Source: Haloarchaeobius litoreus (lineage in GTDB: Archaea; Halobacteriota; Halobacteria; Halobacteriales; Natrialbaceae). From it: DNA of 64,000 nt. Shown here piece after piece: positions 34,868 to 43,189 of the stretch. The translations under genes and the position numbers were made by a program. The stretch lies in NCBI RefSeq assembly GCF_024495425.1, contig NZ_JANHJR010000003.1, forward strand, positions 1 to 64,000. The letters run 5' to 3'. The notes beneath the pieces were generated by a model. It was not told where the DNA came from, ran no database searches, and saw nothing but the letters and a program-made list of their open reading frames with translations. The stretch's first letter is position 1. Each line of letters starts with the position of its first letter.

Positions 34868-36184
34868 ATGGACTCCAGACAGTTCCTGTTCGTCTCCGCC
34901 GACGCCGCACTGATCACCGACCTCGCCTGGCAGGTCCACCGCGAGGGACACGACGTGAAGTACTACATCGACGCCGCGGGCGACCACGAGATCGGCGACG
35001 GCTTCGTCCCGAAGACCGACGACTGGGAGGCCGAGGTGGCGTGGGCCGACGTCGTCGTCTTCGACGACATCTGGGTCGGCGACGACGTCGGCACCGGCGC
35101 GCTCGCCCAGGAGCTCCGCGAGCAGGGCACCGCGGTCGTCGGCGGCACACCGAACACGGACCGACTCGAGGAGGACCGTGGCTACGCGATGGACGTCCTC
35201 GAGGAGCACGGCGTGAACACCATCGAGCATCACGTGTTCCACGACTTCGACGCCGGCATCCAGCACGTCCAGGAGCATCCCGCCCCGTACGTCATCAAAC
35301 CCCTCGGCGAGGTCCAGAACGTCAAGCGCCTGCTGTACGTCGGCAACGAGGACGACGGCAGCGACGTCGTCGACGTGCTCCGGGCGTACAAGAAGGCCTG
35401 GGGCCACCGGATGAAGGGGTTCCAGCTCCAGCGGAAGGTCGAGGGCGTCGAGGTCGCCGTCTGTGGTTTCTTCGACGGTAACTCGTTCGTCGACCAGGTG
35501 AACTTCAACTTCGAGCACAAGAAGCTGTTCCCGGGTAACATCGGTCCCTCGACGGGCGAGATGGGCACCTCGATGTTCTGGGCCGGGCGCAACCGACTGT
35601 TCGAGGAGACGCTGGGCAGGCTCGAGGGCTGGCTCGCCGACGAGGGCTACGTCGGCAGCATCGACATCAACTGCATCGTCAACGAGACCGGAATCTACCC
35701 GCTGGAGTTCACCCCGCGGTTCGGTTACCCGACCATCGCGCTCCAGGAGGAGTCCTTCGAGTCCAACACCGGCCAGTTCTTCTACGACCTCGCCCACGGC
35801 AACGACCCCGACCTTGACGTCCACCGCGGCTACCAGATCGCCGTCCGCGTCGTCCTCCCGCCGTTCCCGTTCGACGACGAGAAGACCTACGAGGAGAACT
35901 CCAGAAACGCGGCCGTCGTCTTCCAGACCGAGAGCCGCGCCGGCGTCCACCTCGAGGACGCCAAGAACGTCGACGGCCAGTGGCGTGCCGCCGGCGACAA
36001 CGGCATGCCAATCGTCGTCACCGGGAAGGGCGAGACGATGCAGGAGGCCCGCGAGCAGTGCTACGGCCGTATCGACGACATCGTCATGCCCAACATGTAC
36101 TACCGCGACGACATCGGCGAGCGCTGGATCGACGGCGAGGGCGACCGCCTGCAGGCGTGGGGCTATCTCGGGCCGCAGTCGTAA
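34868..36184 (+). CDS. PurD-like ATP-grasp enzyme of unassigned substrate
   Basis: A 438-aa protein with an N-terminal pre-ATP-grasp domain (FLFVSADAALITDLAWQVHR; GGTPNTDRLEEDRGYAMDVL) and an ATP-grasp core: PYVIKPLGE (lysine for ATP), a FQLQRKVEGVEVAVCGFFDG strand and GIYPLEFTPRFGYPT with the metal-binding acidic/asparagine residues. A PurD-like C-domain follows (RAGVHLEDAKNVDGQWRAAG). It resembles phosphoribosylamine-glycine ligase but the start and spacing differ, so it may ligate another amine. Start at MDSRQFLF. An inverted repeat lies 16 nt after the stop. Confidence 0.85.
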   Translation: MDSRQFLFVSADAALITDLAWQVHREGHDVKYYIDAAGDHEIGDGFVPKTDDWEAEVAWADVVVFDDIWVGDDVGTGALAQELREQGTAVVGGTPNTDRLEEDRGYAMDVLEEHGVNTIEHHVFHDFDAGIQHVQEHPAPYVIKPLGEVQNVKRLLYVGNEDDGSDVVDVLRAYKKAWGHRMKGFQLQRKVEGVEVAVCGFFDGNSFVDQVNFNFEHKKLFPGNIGPSTGEMGTSMFWAGRNRLFEETLGRLEGWLADEGYVGSIDINCIVNETGIYPLEFTPRFGYPTIALQEESFESNTGQFFYDLAHGNDPDLDVHRGYQIAVRVVLPPFPFDDEKTYEENSRNAAVVFQTESRAGVHLEDAKNVDGQWRAAGDNGMPIVVTGKGETMQEAREQCYGRIDDIVMPNMYYRDDIGERWIDGEGDRLQAWGYLGPQS

Positions 36185-36199
36185 CGCGAACCCGAGAAG

Positions 36200-36218
36200 G
36201 TTTACGATCAGTGTAAAC
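36200..36218. promoter_or_regulatory. Palindrome GTTTAC-N7-GTAAAC, second copy
   Basis: Same arms and spacer length as 24034-24052. It sits 16 nt after the ATP-grasp stop and 216 nt before the 3-dehydroquinate synthase start, so it could be an operator or a 3'-end hairpin. Confidence 0.45.
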
Positions 36219-36287
36219 TTCTGGCCCGCATCGACAGTCGACCAGCCGGACGGCGCGCGCTGACGAGACTGCGCGAGCGGCGAAAGG

Positions 36288-36325
36288 GAGCCGTGGGAGC
36301 GTCGCTCGCCGGGCTTTCTGGCTGT
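36288..36325 (-). repeat. Dispersed intergenic repeat, copy B
   Basis: On the minus strand the core ACAGCCAGAAAGCCCGG (36309-36325) is followed after 8 nt by GCTCCCACGGCTC (36288-36300). Copy C shows the same core, the same 8-nt spacing and GCTCCCGCGGCTC. Confidence 0.6.
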
Positions 36326-36433
36326 TGTCGACGCTACCGGGACCGTCTCCGCAGTCTGCTACCAATCTCACCACCACCTGCCGTACTCGTCACGAACGCC
36401 ACGTTCAAGCCACAGCCCTTCGACCGTTGGATT

Positions 36434-37615
36434 ATGACACGCGAAGTCTGGCTGAAGGCCGACGACGCCGTCGGCGACTGGGAGGCGCGAAAGCGCCGCA
36501 TCACGGCCGGCCTGGAGGCCGGCGTGGACTGGGTGCTCGTCGACGACTGGGACGTCGAGCGCGTCCGCGAGCTCGGCGCGGTGAACGTCGCGGCGTTCCG
36601 GAGCGGCGGCGACGTGGACGTCATCGACGACGCCGAGGGCGAGGACGACGCGGCGGACGAACCCGTCGAGCCCGACGCGTACGTCGTCGGGAAGGAGGGC
36701 GAGGGCGACGGCACGGTCGAGTTCCCGGCGGACCTCGCTGGCTCTGCGGACCTCTCGACGCTGCGGCGGGGGAACGCCGACGGAGCCTACGTCCGTATTC
36801 TGGGACAGGAGTACGAACGGTTCGCCGAGGCGGCGGCGGAGACGGCCGACTACACCATCGTCGTCGGGGAGGACTGGACCATCATCCCGCTGGAGAACCT
36901 CATCGCGCGTATCGGCGCGGAGACGAGCCTGGTCGCGGGCGTCTCCGATTCCGAGGACGCCCGGACGGCGTTCGAGACGCTGGAGCTCGGCGCGGACGCG
37001 GTGCTGCTCGACAGCGACGACCCCGACGAGATCCGGCGCACCGTCGAGGTGCGCGACGAATCCGAACGCGAGACGCTGGACCTCTCGTGGGCGACGGTCC
37101 GGACCGTCGAACAGACCGGGAGCGCGGACCGGGTCTGCGTCGATACCGGTTCGCTGCTCGACCACGACGAGGGGATGCTCGTCGGCTCGATGAGCCGCGG
37201 GCTGGTGTTCGTCCACGCCGAGACTGCGGAGTCGCCGTACGTCGCGTCGCGGCCGTTCCGCGTGAACGCGGGCGCGGTCCACGCGTACGTCCGCACGCCC
37301 GGCGGCGGGACGAAGTACCTGAGCGAGGTCGGCTCCGGCGACGAGGTGCAGGTCGTCGACACCGAGGGACACACGCGCGAGGCCATCGTCGGCCGCGCGA
37401 AGATCGAGAAACGCCCGATGTTCCGGGTCGAGCTCGAGCGCGACGGCGACCGGTTCGAGACGCTGCTGCAGAACGCCGAGACCATCAAGGTCCAGACGCG
37501 CGACGGCCGGAAGGCCATCACCGACGTCGAGGAGGGCGACGAGCTGCTCGTCTACTACGAGGACACCGCGCGGCACTTCGGCGAGGCCATCGACGAGAGC
37601 ATCGTCGAGAAGTAG
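36434..37615 (+). CDS. 3-Dehydroquinate synthase II (archaeal type)
   Basis: A 393-aa enzyme making 3-dehydroquinate from an aldolase-derived C7 precursor by NAD-dependent oxidative deamination and cyclisation, the second step of the archaeal shikimate entry route. Family features are the N-terminal REVWLKADDAVGDWEARKRR, MLVGSMSRGLVFVHAET and ASRPFRVNAGAVHAYVRTPG with GGGTKYLSE, and a C-terminal beta domain (LLQNAETIKVQTRDG). An acidic insert near 75-90 is a halophile addition. Start chosen at MTREVWLK; longer frames upstream have no similarity. aroD, the next pathway step, is 3.6 kb away. Confidence 0.95.
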   Translation: MTREVWLKADDAVGDWEARKRRITAGLEAGVDWVLVDDWDVERVRELGAVNVAAFRSGGDVDVIDDAEGEDDAADEPVEPDAYVVGKEGEGDGTVEFPADLAGSADLSTLRRGNADGAYVRILGQEYERFAEAAAETADYTIVVGEDWTIIPLENLIARIGAETSLVAGVSDSEDARTAFETLELGADAVLLDSDDPDEIRRTVEVRDESERETLDLSWATVRTVEQTGSADRVCVDTGSLLDHDEGMLVGSMSRGLVFVHAETAESPYVASRPFRVNAGAVHAYVRTPGGGTKYLSEVGSGDEVQVVDTEGHTREAIVGRAKIEKRPMFRVELERDGDRFETLLQNAETIKVQTRDGRKAITDVEEGDELLVYYEDTARHFGEAIDESIVEK

Positions 37616-37738
37616 CCGGCTGACGCGGTCGCGTCTCCCCGTCGTTGCTCCATCCGCTCCAGTACCACGTGCCCAGCGGCAGCGCCGTGGCCAGCCACCT
37701 GTTGGATTTCATATATTTACACCCCAAAACCCACTTCG

Positions 37739-37801
37739 ATGTGAGTTCTATGTGAGTTTCTAGCAAAAGATTTATTATCTGCTTCAGCTAGAACTCACAT
37801 C
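37739..37801 (+). promoter_or_regulatory. Triple operator around the core promoter of the RHH/winged-helix gene pair
   Basis: Two direct copies of ATGTGAGTT(T)CTA(GC) (37739-37750 and 37750-37764, 11 bp apart, one helical turn) are followed by a TATA box TTTATTA (37771-37777) and an inverted copy (37787-37800) just before the ATG at 37802. The sites surround the TATA and the presumed start of a leaderless transcript. Confidence 0.7.
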
Positions 37802-38518
37802 ATGGCACGAGAAGTGCGGATCACGGTCGACGACGACGAGGTGTTCGAGCGGATGAAGCGGCGCAAGCAGGAGCTGGACCTCTCCTGGGAGGAGGTGCTA
37901 CACCGTGGGCTCCGGCCCCCGGAGACGCCGCCGGAGCCGGACCCCGAGCCGTTCTGGAACGAGGGCGGCTGGTCGTCGGGCCACTCGCCGAGGCCGGACC
38001 ACTCGCCCGGCCCGCAGCATCCATCAGCCTCCGGTCGGGAGGACGAGCCCCTCGGCGACGTGGTCGACGAGTTCCGCCGACAGGTCAAGGACCAGGTGAC
38101 GAACTCGCTGCGCGCGTCGATGCAGGGTATGCAGGAGGCCAACGAGGAGCTCGAACGCGAGATGGGGGCGCTCGCCGAGGCGGAGGACGCCACGCTGACG
38201 TTCAGCGGACTCGACGACCCCGAGCACACCGTCCCGCTGCGGGTGAACCAGCGCACGAGCCGGGCCGGTCTCGAGGTCGACGTGGTCGCGGTCCGCCAGG
38301 GCAAGGGCGTCCGGGGGGCGAACCAGTTCGACCGGTCGGCCCGCCAGCAGCTGAACACGTCGCTGGCACGCGGCGAGCCCGCGACGCTCCGCTTCGAGGA
38401 CGGCAGCGACGCAGAGACCTACCGCGTCTACCCCGTGCTCTCGTGGGGGAAAGACGACGGGGGCCAGCCGACGGTCACCGACGTCGAGATCGACGAGGTC
38501 GTCCTCGACGATGAGTGA
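37802..38518 (+). CDS. Haloarchaeal protein with N-terminal ribbon-helix-helix-like segment
   Basis: A 238-aa protein. Residues 1-37 (REVRITVDDDEVFERMKRRK, then LDLSWEEVLHRGL) fit a ribbon-helix-helix DNA-binding fold. Proline/His-rich low complexity (about 38-80) follows, then a helical segment (QVKDQVTNSLRASMQGMQEA) and a C-terminal roughly 110-residue globular domain (LTFSGLDDPEHTVPLRVNQR; QPTVTDVEIDEVVL) of unknown function. It probably represses its own operon: the promoter carries three ATGTGAGTTCTA-like sites. The next gene, a winged-helix regulator, starts inside its last codons (8-nt overlap). Confidence 0.75.
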   Translation: MAREVRITVDDDEVFERMKRRKQELDLSWEEVLHRGLRPPETPPEPDPEPFWNEGGWSSGHSPRPDHSPGPQHPSASGREDEPLGDVVDEFRRQVKDQVTNSLRASMQGMQEANEELEREMGALAEAEDATLTFSGLDDPEHTVPLRVNQRTSRAGLEVDVVAVRQGKGVRGANQFDRSARQQLNTSLARGEPATLRFEDGSDAETYRVYPVLSWGKDDGGQPTVTDVEIDEVVLDDE

Positions 38519-38855
38519 AGCGACCCCGGGACTGGCCACCGTGATGGCCGTCGAGGCGGACGACGACGACCTCTCGGATCTCGACCTCAGCGGCGTCTTC
38601 GAGCTGCTCAGCAACGACACACGCCTCGGTATCGTCCGCGAGCTGTCGGTCGCCAACGCCGACGAGACCACCGACGGCAGCCTCTCGTTCTCCGAGCTCC
38701 GGACGCGCGTGGGAACACGCGACTCCGGGCAGTTCAACTACCACCTGGGCCGTCTGCGCGGCAGTCTCGTCGAGAAGACGGCGGCGGGCTACGAGCTCAC
38801 CGAACTCGGACTCGTCGTCGGTGCGACGGTGCTCGACGCCGCCGCGGTGTCGTAG
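38511..38855 (+). CDS. Short ArsR-type winged-helix regulator
   Basis: A 114-aa protein that is essentially one winged-helix domain (about 25-105: VFELLSNDTRLGIVRELSVA, a SFSELRTRVGTRDSGQFNYH recognition helix, then GSLVEKTAAGYELTELGLVV as the wing). Haloarchaeal relatives of this type usually have an added C-terminal ligand domain, absent here. Its ATG overlaps the stop of the upstream RHH-like gene by 8 nt (ATGAGTGA), so expression is coupled. It ends one base from the stop of the convergent pilin-like gene. Confidence 0.83.
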   Translation: MSEATPGLATVMAVEADDDDLSDLDLSGVFELLSNDTRLGIVRELSVANADETTDGSLSFSELRTRVGTRDSGQFNYHLGRLRGSLVEKTAAGYELTELGLVVGATVLDAAAVS

Positions 38856-38856
38856 C

Positions 38857-40353
38857 TCAGGCCGTGGGAACGAGCCCCGGTACGGTGCGACTGTTCTCCT
38901 CGTCGTCCTCCTCGACGATGATCTGGTCCTTCTCGATGCTGATGGAGAAGTCACCGATGCCGTTCCACGACTGCTCGATGGTCACGAGCACGACCGCGTC
39001 GTTGTAGTCCGGATCGCCGGAGCCGTCGGCGTCGTCCGGGTCGGCGTTCTCCTCGGAGAGTTCGTAGAGGAAGACGAACTCGTTGGACGCGAGCTGGAGG
39101 GTCCCCGTGCCGTCGATGCGCGAATCGAGGATCTCGCCGAGACCGCGCTGTTCCGGCCCGGCCGCGCCGAAGTTGGGCACCTGTTCGCCGTCCTGGAGCA
39201 CGACGAGGTTCGAGCTCTCCCCGGAGGAGTTGAGCGAGATGCGCTGGCTGTCGACGTAGGTGCAGCGCCACTGGTCGTAGGAGTCGCCCCCGACCGTGAT
39301 GTCCTGATTGGTATCCTCCCACGAGCCGCACTGCCACGACGTCGCCCGGACCGTGATGGGCGTGCCGGGTGCGACGTCCGTCAGCTGGTGGCTCTGGTGC
39401 TCGCCCTCCGTCGGGTCGTTCACGTCGTCCTCGGCGGCCGCTGCGGCGATTCCGTCGTTCGGGTCGCCGTCTGGCCAGGGCGTGTACTCGTTGCTCCCGG
39501 CGACGACGCGGAACGTCGTCGGGCCGTAGATCACGTTGTCACCACTGATCCCCGACAGCTCGGTTCCGAGGAGCTCCACGGTCGCGTTGAACTGCGTGCT
39601 CGAGGTGACGGAGTCGTCCGAGGCGTTCACCGAGAACGTCGAGTCGATGGGGAGTTCGACGGTCGCGGTGGTGGCGTCGTCGTCGACGACGGTCGTCGAC
39701 TCGTTCAGGGTGCTCTCGAAGTACCGCCCCCACGCCTCGTAGAACTGGCTCTCCACCGTGATAGTGATGTTCTGGGGCGGGAAGCAGCCGGTGCCGCCCT
39801 GGTACAGCTCCCTGACGATCTCGTCGTCGTCCGTCTCGTCGGACCGCATCACCGCCGCACCGCCGTCGAACTCGCCCGAGATGTTCGTCAGGTCCATCGT
39901 CAGCGTGCCGTCCTCGTGGTCGATCTGCGGCGGGGACACCATCGAGATGCCGCCGTCGCTGTCGAGCCGCCAGATGCCACCGGCCTCGTAGGCGAGTCTG
40001 TTGCCCCGCCGGTCGTGGTACTGGACGCTCCCGAGCGGCTCCGTCGTCGAGCAGGTCGCCCGGTCGTTGACCGTGAAGGTGACCGAACCGTTCCTGACCA
40101 CCCGGTACACGCCGTCGCGACTCCCGAGGTCGATACCGACCGGACCGCCGGCCGTGTCGCCGACCCGCGAGTCGAGTTCGTGCATGCCCATCTGTGCCGA
40201 ACTCACCGATGCCTCCTCCTGGATACTGTCGACGGCCACCGAACCGGCCAGCAGTATCGTCGCGATCCCCACCGCGACCATTCCGAACAGCAAGACGAGC
40301 CCCAACAGCTCCGAGACCCCCCTGTCCTGGGTCTCCGAGGTAGTGCTATCCAT
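38857..40353 (-). CDS. Archaeal pilin-like membrane-anchored surface protein (possibly DUF7289)
   Basis: A 498-aa protein. The N-terminus QDRGVSELLGLVLLFGMVAV is an archaellin/pilin-type signal (R-G-V-S-E) and a single membrane helix with VGIATILLAGS. The rest is a large acidic extracellular domain, rich in beta strands and Asn-x-Ser/Thr sites (NISG, NITI, NEST, NASD), so probably N-glycosylated. Two CxxC-like pairs are not evident. It is a candidate minor pilin or prepilin-like component; the nearest pilus ATPase operon is 6 kb away. Start chosen at MDSTTSET, which places the signal near the N-terminus. Confidence 0.8.
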   Translation of the reverse strand: MDSTTSETQDRGVSELLGLVLLFGMVAVGIATILLAGSVAVDSIQEEASVSSAQMGMHELDSRVGDTAGGPVGIDLGSRDGVYRVVRNGSVTFTVNDRATCSTTEPLGSVQYHDRRGNRLAYEAGGIWRLDSDGGISMVSPPQIDHEDGTLTMDLTNISGEFDGGAAVMRSDETDDDEIVRELYQGGTGCFPPQNITITVESQFYEAWGRYFESTLNESTTVVDDDATTATVELPIDSTFSVNASDDSVTSSTQFNATVELLGTELSGISGDNVIYGPTTFRVVAGSNEYTPWPDGDPNDGIAAAAAEDDVNDPTEGEHQSHQLTDVAPGTPITVRATSWQCGSWEDTNQDITVGGDSYDQWRCTYVDSQRISLNSSGESSNLVVLQDGEQVPNFGAAGPEQRGLGEILDSRIDGTGTLQLASNEFVFLYELSEENADPDDADGSGDPDYNDAVVLVTIEQSWNGIGDFSISIEKDQIIVEEDDEENSRTVPGLVPTA

Positions 40354-40522
40354 GTGCCTGTCTCTAGCCACAAGATACTCACACCACGACATCAAGTTAG
40401 TCTTTCTCTTCCAACACTATAGCGATGTTTTAAGCCGCAGAACTGTCTCGGTAACCGAACGATACTACCGGCTACAAGGCGTGAGAACGCTCTTCAATCC
40501 CGCATAATCCCCGGTAGGCGCA

Positions 40523-40540
40523 GTGACGTTCTCTCGTCAC
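40523..40540 (-). terminator. Hairpin 35 nt after the zinc-ribbon membrane protein gene
   Basis: GTGACG and CGTCAC form a perfect 6-bp stem around a 6-nt loop downstream of the minus-strand gene ending at 40575. Role inferred from position only. Confidence 0.25.
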
Positions 40541-40574
40541 GAAACGGTGTCAGCATACTGTCGTGATTTCTGGA

Positions 40575-40955
40575 CTACTCGGCCCGCAGTTCGTGGGCGC
40601 ACCAGGGGCAGAACGAGAGCGTCTCGTCCAGCTCGCGTCCGCAGTTCGGACAGCTCGCCACGGTGTCGGCGTCGGCGTCGGCCGTCGGGCGCTCCAGCAG
40701 GTACACGTCGAGCATCGCCGCGAACTCGACGGCGCTCAGCGCGACGTTGGCCTCGAACGACGCCGCCTCCCAGGCAGCGAGCGCCGACTCGACGACCGGC
40801 CCGCTGGTCGGGAGCGGCGGCCCGAGCAGGAGGACGACGCCCACCGCCGTCACCGCGAACCCGAGCCCACGCTGGAACCGACGGACGTAGACGTGCCCGA
40901 GCCCCGGGAACAGGAGGGAGAGCAGCACCGCGACGAGCCGCCGGATCCGTCCCAT
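40575..40955 (-). CDS. Small membrane protein with C-terminal zinc ribbon
   Basis: A 126-aa protein. The first membrane segment (VAVLLSLLFPGLGHVYVRRF) contains the PG-x-G-H-x-Y pattern common in small membrane proteins with a TM2-like motif, followed by a second segment (GFAVTAVGVVLLLGPPL), and the C-terminus has a CPNCGRELDETLSFCPWCAH zinc ribbon. Probably two or three membrane helices with a cytoplasmic ribbon. Function unknown; related proteins are widespread in haloarchaea. It stands alone between two gaps of more than 200 bases. Confidence 0.75.
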   Translation of the reverse strand: MGRIRRLVAVLLSLLFPGLGHVYVRRFQRGLGFAVTAVGVVLLLGPPLPTSGPVVESALAAWEAASFEANVALSAVEFAAMLDVYLLERPTADADADTVASCPNCGRELDETLSFCPWCAHELRAE

Positions 40956-41196
40956 ACCCTGACGTGCGTCGGCGCCCCTGAATACGGTTCGGGTCTTGGA
41001 GCGTCGTTCGGGGCGTGTTCGGTCGGCGGTCCCGCGACCGACTCGACCGGCCCACCATCAGACCGCTCTCGAACACGAGCGATGGGCGATGCGAACGGCC
41101 GGCACCGCCCACCCGACCGTACAGCACCTCGGGCCTCCCCAGCCGGTTCGCTCGCCAGCCGCGCGCCGGTGGTGAACGCCTGGCCAGCGTCGACCG

Positions 41197-41874
41197 TCAC
41201 CGGGGGGACAGCTCGTCGACGAGCCGCGCCGTCGTCGCGACGTCGTACTGCCCCGGGGCGGTCGCGTCGGCGGGGTCGAGCGGCGCGTAGCCGATGCGGG
41301 AGCCGTACAGCGGCGCGACGACCCGGGAGTGTCGCCCGGCCTCGCCCATCGCGATGGTCGCCACGGCGTCGTCCGCGCGGTCGTACTCGTCGGTGAGTGC
41401 GAGCAGCGAGAGCACGTCCTTCCGGCCGGTCGCCGTGACCGCGAGCTTCGCCACGTCGCCGTGTTCGAGCCCGGCGTCGAGCGCCGTCGCCATCGTCTCC
41501 GCGTCGCCCGCGCCCTCGAAGTCGTGCGTCGAGACGACGACGCTCGCGCCCGCCTCACGGGCCCGCTCGACGACCCGCTGGCCGTTGCCGTCCTGCAGCG
41601 ACGCCAGTTCGACGTCGACCGCCTCGACCGCGTCCATCGTCACGGCCGTCGCCAGCGCGTCCAGCCGCTCGGTGTCGTCGTCGGCCTCGCCACCCTCCCA
41701 GCGGGCCCGGTTCGTCGCCAACACCGGCAGCTCGCCGTCGTAGCCGTCGAGCGCGGCGAGCGGGTCGCTCGCGAGATCCATCCGGAACTCGACGGCGTCG
41801 GCGTGCTCGCGGGCCGACGGCTCGGCGGCGAGGTCCGCCGTGCTCGCACAGAGGACGAACGAGTCGAAGTCCAT
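41197..41874 (-). CDS. aroD: 3-Dehydroquinate dehydratase, type I
   Basis: A 225-aa Schiff-base dehydratase (beta/alpha barrel) converting 3-dehydroquinate to 3-dehydroshikimate. Family blocks are the early substrate pocket DAVEFRMDLASDP (E and R), a strand VDVELASL, the general-base histidine in VVSTHDFEG (about 115) and the Schiff-base lysine in GDVAKLAVTA (about 142), with ATIAMGEAGRHSRV (serine/arginine phosphate-like site) near the C-terminus. It has its own transcription unit downstream of tfb on the same strand, with a 120-nt gap. Confidence 0.95.
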   Translation of the reverse strand: MDFDSFVLCASTADLAAEPSAREHADAVEFRMDLASDPLAALDGYDGELPVLATNRARWEGGEADDDTERLDALATAVTMDAVEAVDVELASLQDGNGQRVVERAREAGASVVVSTHDFEGAGDAETMATALDAGLEHGDVAKLAVTATGRKDVLSLLALTDEYDRADDAVATIAMGEAGRHSRVVAPLYGSRIGYAPLDPADATAPGQYDVATTARLVDELSPR

Positions 41875-41994
41875 GGACGGGCTACTGCGCGGACCGGCAA
41901 AAACGTGCGCGATGGCGGCAGCGCTACCGGGGCCGGTGGGGCGGAGAACGAAAGTCGGGTCCTGCGGCGATACGGTGTCGGCGGTGCCTGCCGC

Positions 41995-42957
41995 TCAGAC
42001 GAGGCCGAGGTTGTCCTCGGCTTCGAGCAGCTCGTGGTAGCGGTTCCGGATGGTGACCTCGGAGATGTCGGCGACGTCGCTGACCGCGGCCTGCGTCGTC
42101 TTCTCGTTCGTGAGGAGGGAGGCGGCGTAGACGGCGGCGGCCGCGAGGCCGACCGGCGACTTGCCCGAGTGGACGCCCTTCTCCTTGGCGTTCTGGAGCA
42201 GCGCGCGGGCGCGGTGCTCGGCCTCGTCGGAGAGTTCGAGGCCGCTCGCGAAGCGCGGGACGTAGCTCTCGGGGTCGGCCGGCATGACCTCCAGACCGAG
42301 CTCGCGGACGACGTAGCGGTACGTGCGGGCGACCTCGTTCTTCTCGACGCGGGAGACGTCGCTGATCTCGTCGAGGCTGCGCGGGACGCCGGCCTGGCGC
42401 GCGGCGGCGTAGACGGAGCTCGTCGCGACGCCCTCGATGGAGCGCCCCGGCAGGAGGTCCTCGTTGAGCGCGCGGCGGTAGATGACGGAGGCGGTCTCGC
42501 GGACGTTGTCCGGGAGGCCCACTGCGGAGGCCATCCGGTCGATCTCGCCGAGGGCCTGCTTCAGGTTGCGCTCCTTGCTGTCGCGGGTGCGGAAGCGCTC
42601 GTTCCACTTGCGCAGGCGCTGCATCTTCTCGCGCTGGCGCGAGCCCAGCGAGTTGCCGTAGGCGTCCTTGTTCCGCCAGTCGATGTTCGTCGAGAGCCCC
42701 TTGTCGTGCATCGTGTTCGTCGTCGGCGCGCCGACGCGGGACTTCTCGTTCTTCTCCTGGGCGTCGAACGCGCGCCACTCGGGGCCGCGGTCGACCTGGT
42801 CCTCCTCGACGACGAGACCGCAGTCGCCACAGACTGTCTCAGAGCCCTCACTGACGACGTGGCCGCCGCATTCGGGGCAGTTGAGGCCGCTGTCCTTGGT
42901 CTGTTCGTCCGTCTGTTCCTCGTTCCGTGGTCGTGTTCGGGTTCGTGCGTTCGTCAT
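41995..42957 (-). CDS. tfb: Transcription initiation factor TFB
   Basis: A 320-aa TFIIB homologue that binds the TBP-promoter complex and recruits RNA polymerase. The N-terminal zinc ribbon has C27, C30, C43 and C46 (NCPECGG, VCGDCGLV); the B-finger/reader follows (EWRAFDAQEKNEKSRVGAPT); two cyclin folds cover about 115-205 and 215-310, the last with a DNA-reading helix (AVSDVADISEVTIRNRYHEL). Haloarchaea have several TFBs with different target sets. A clear BRE/TATA lies about 85-100 nt before the ATG, implying a leader of about 60 nt, unusual here. Start at MTNARTRTRP. Confidence 0.97.
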   Translation of the reverse strand: MTNARTRTRPRNEEQTDEQTKDSGLNCPECGGHVVSEGSETVCGDCGLVVEEDQVDRGPEWRAFDAQEKNEKSRVGAPTTNTMHDKGLSTNIDWRNKDAYGNSLGSRQREKMQRLRKWNERFRTRDSKERNLKQALGEIDRMASAVGLPDNVRETASVIYRRALNEDLLPGRSIEGVATSSVYAAARQAGVPRSLDEISDVSRVEKNEVARTYRYVVRELGLEVMPADPESYVPRFASGLELSDEAEHRARALLQNAKEKGVHSGKSPVGLAAAAVYAASLLTNEKTTQAAVSDVADISEVTIRNRYHELLEAEDNLGLV

Positions 42958-43042
42958 GGGTGCGAAGGCGGGGGCTACCGGCCAGGGTTTCAGCCTGGAG
43001 AAACCGGAAGCGCTGGTACTGTAGACACGAGTCGCAGTGCCC

Positions 43043-43059
43043 AAATATAAAGGTTTTGG
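43043..43059 (-). promoter_or_regulatory. BRE and TATA box of tfb
   Basis: On the minus strand CCAAAACC (BRE-like) precedes TTTATATTT, the best TATA box in the window. Start expected near 43020, giving a leader of about 60 nt before the TFB start codon. Confidence 0.65.
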
Positions 43060-43123
43060 AACTCTTTTCGCATCCCCGCGATTCGTGGTCCAGAACGGCG
43101 GTTCGTAGATAAAAATCATAACA

Positions 43124-43133
43124 TTCATATATT
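43124..43133 (+). promoter_or_regulatory. TATA-like element of the XTPase gene
   Basis: TTCATATATT sits in a 30-base AT-rich stretch (43106-43135), about 57-66 nt before the ATG at 43190, suggesting a short leader. Confidence 0.4.
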
Positions 43134-43189
43134 GTCGTTTCGGCGTGGAGAGGACAACACACATCCCGCTCGCAGCGCGACGAGTTTGT

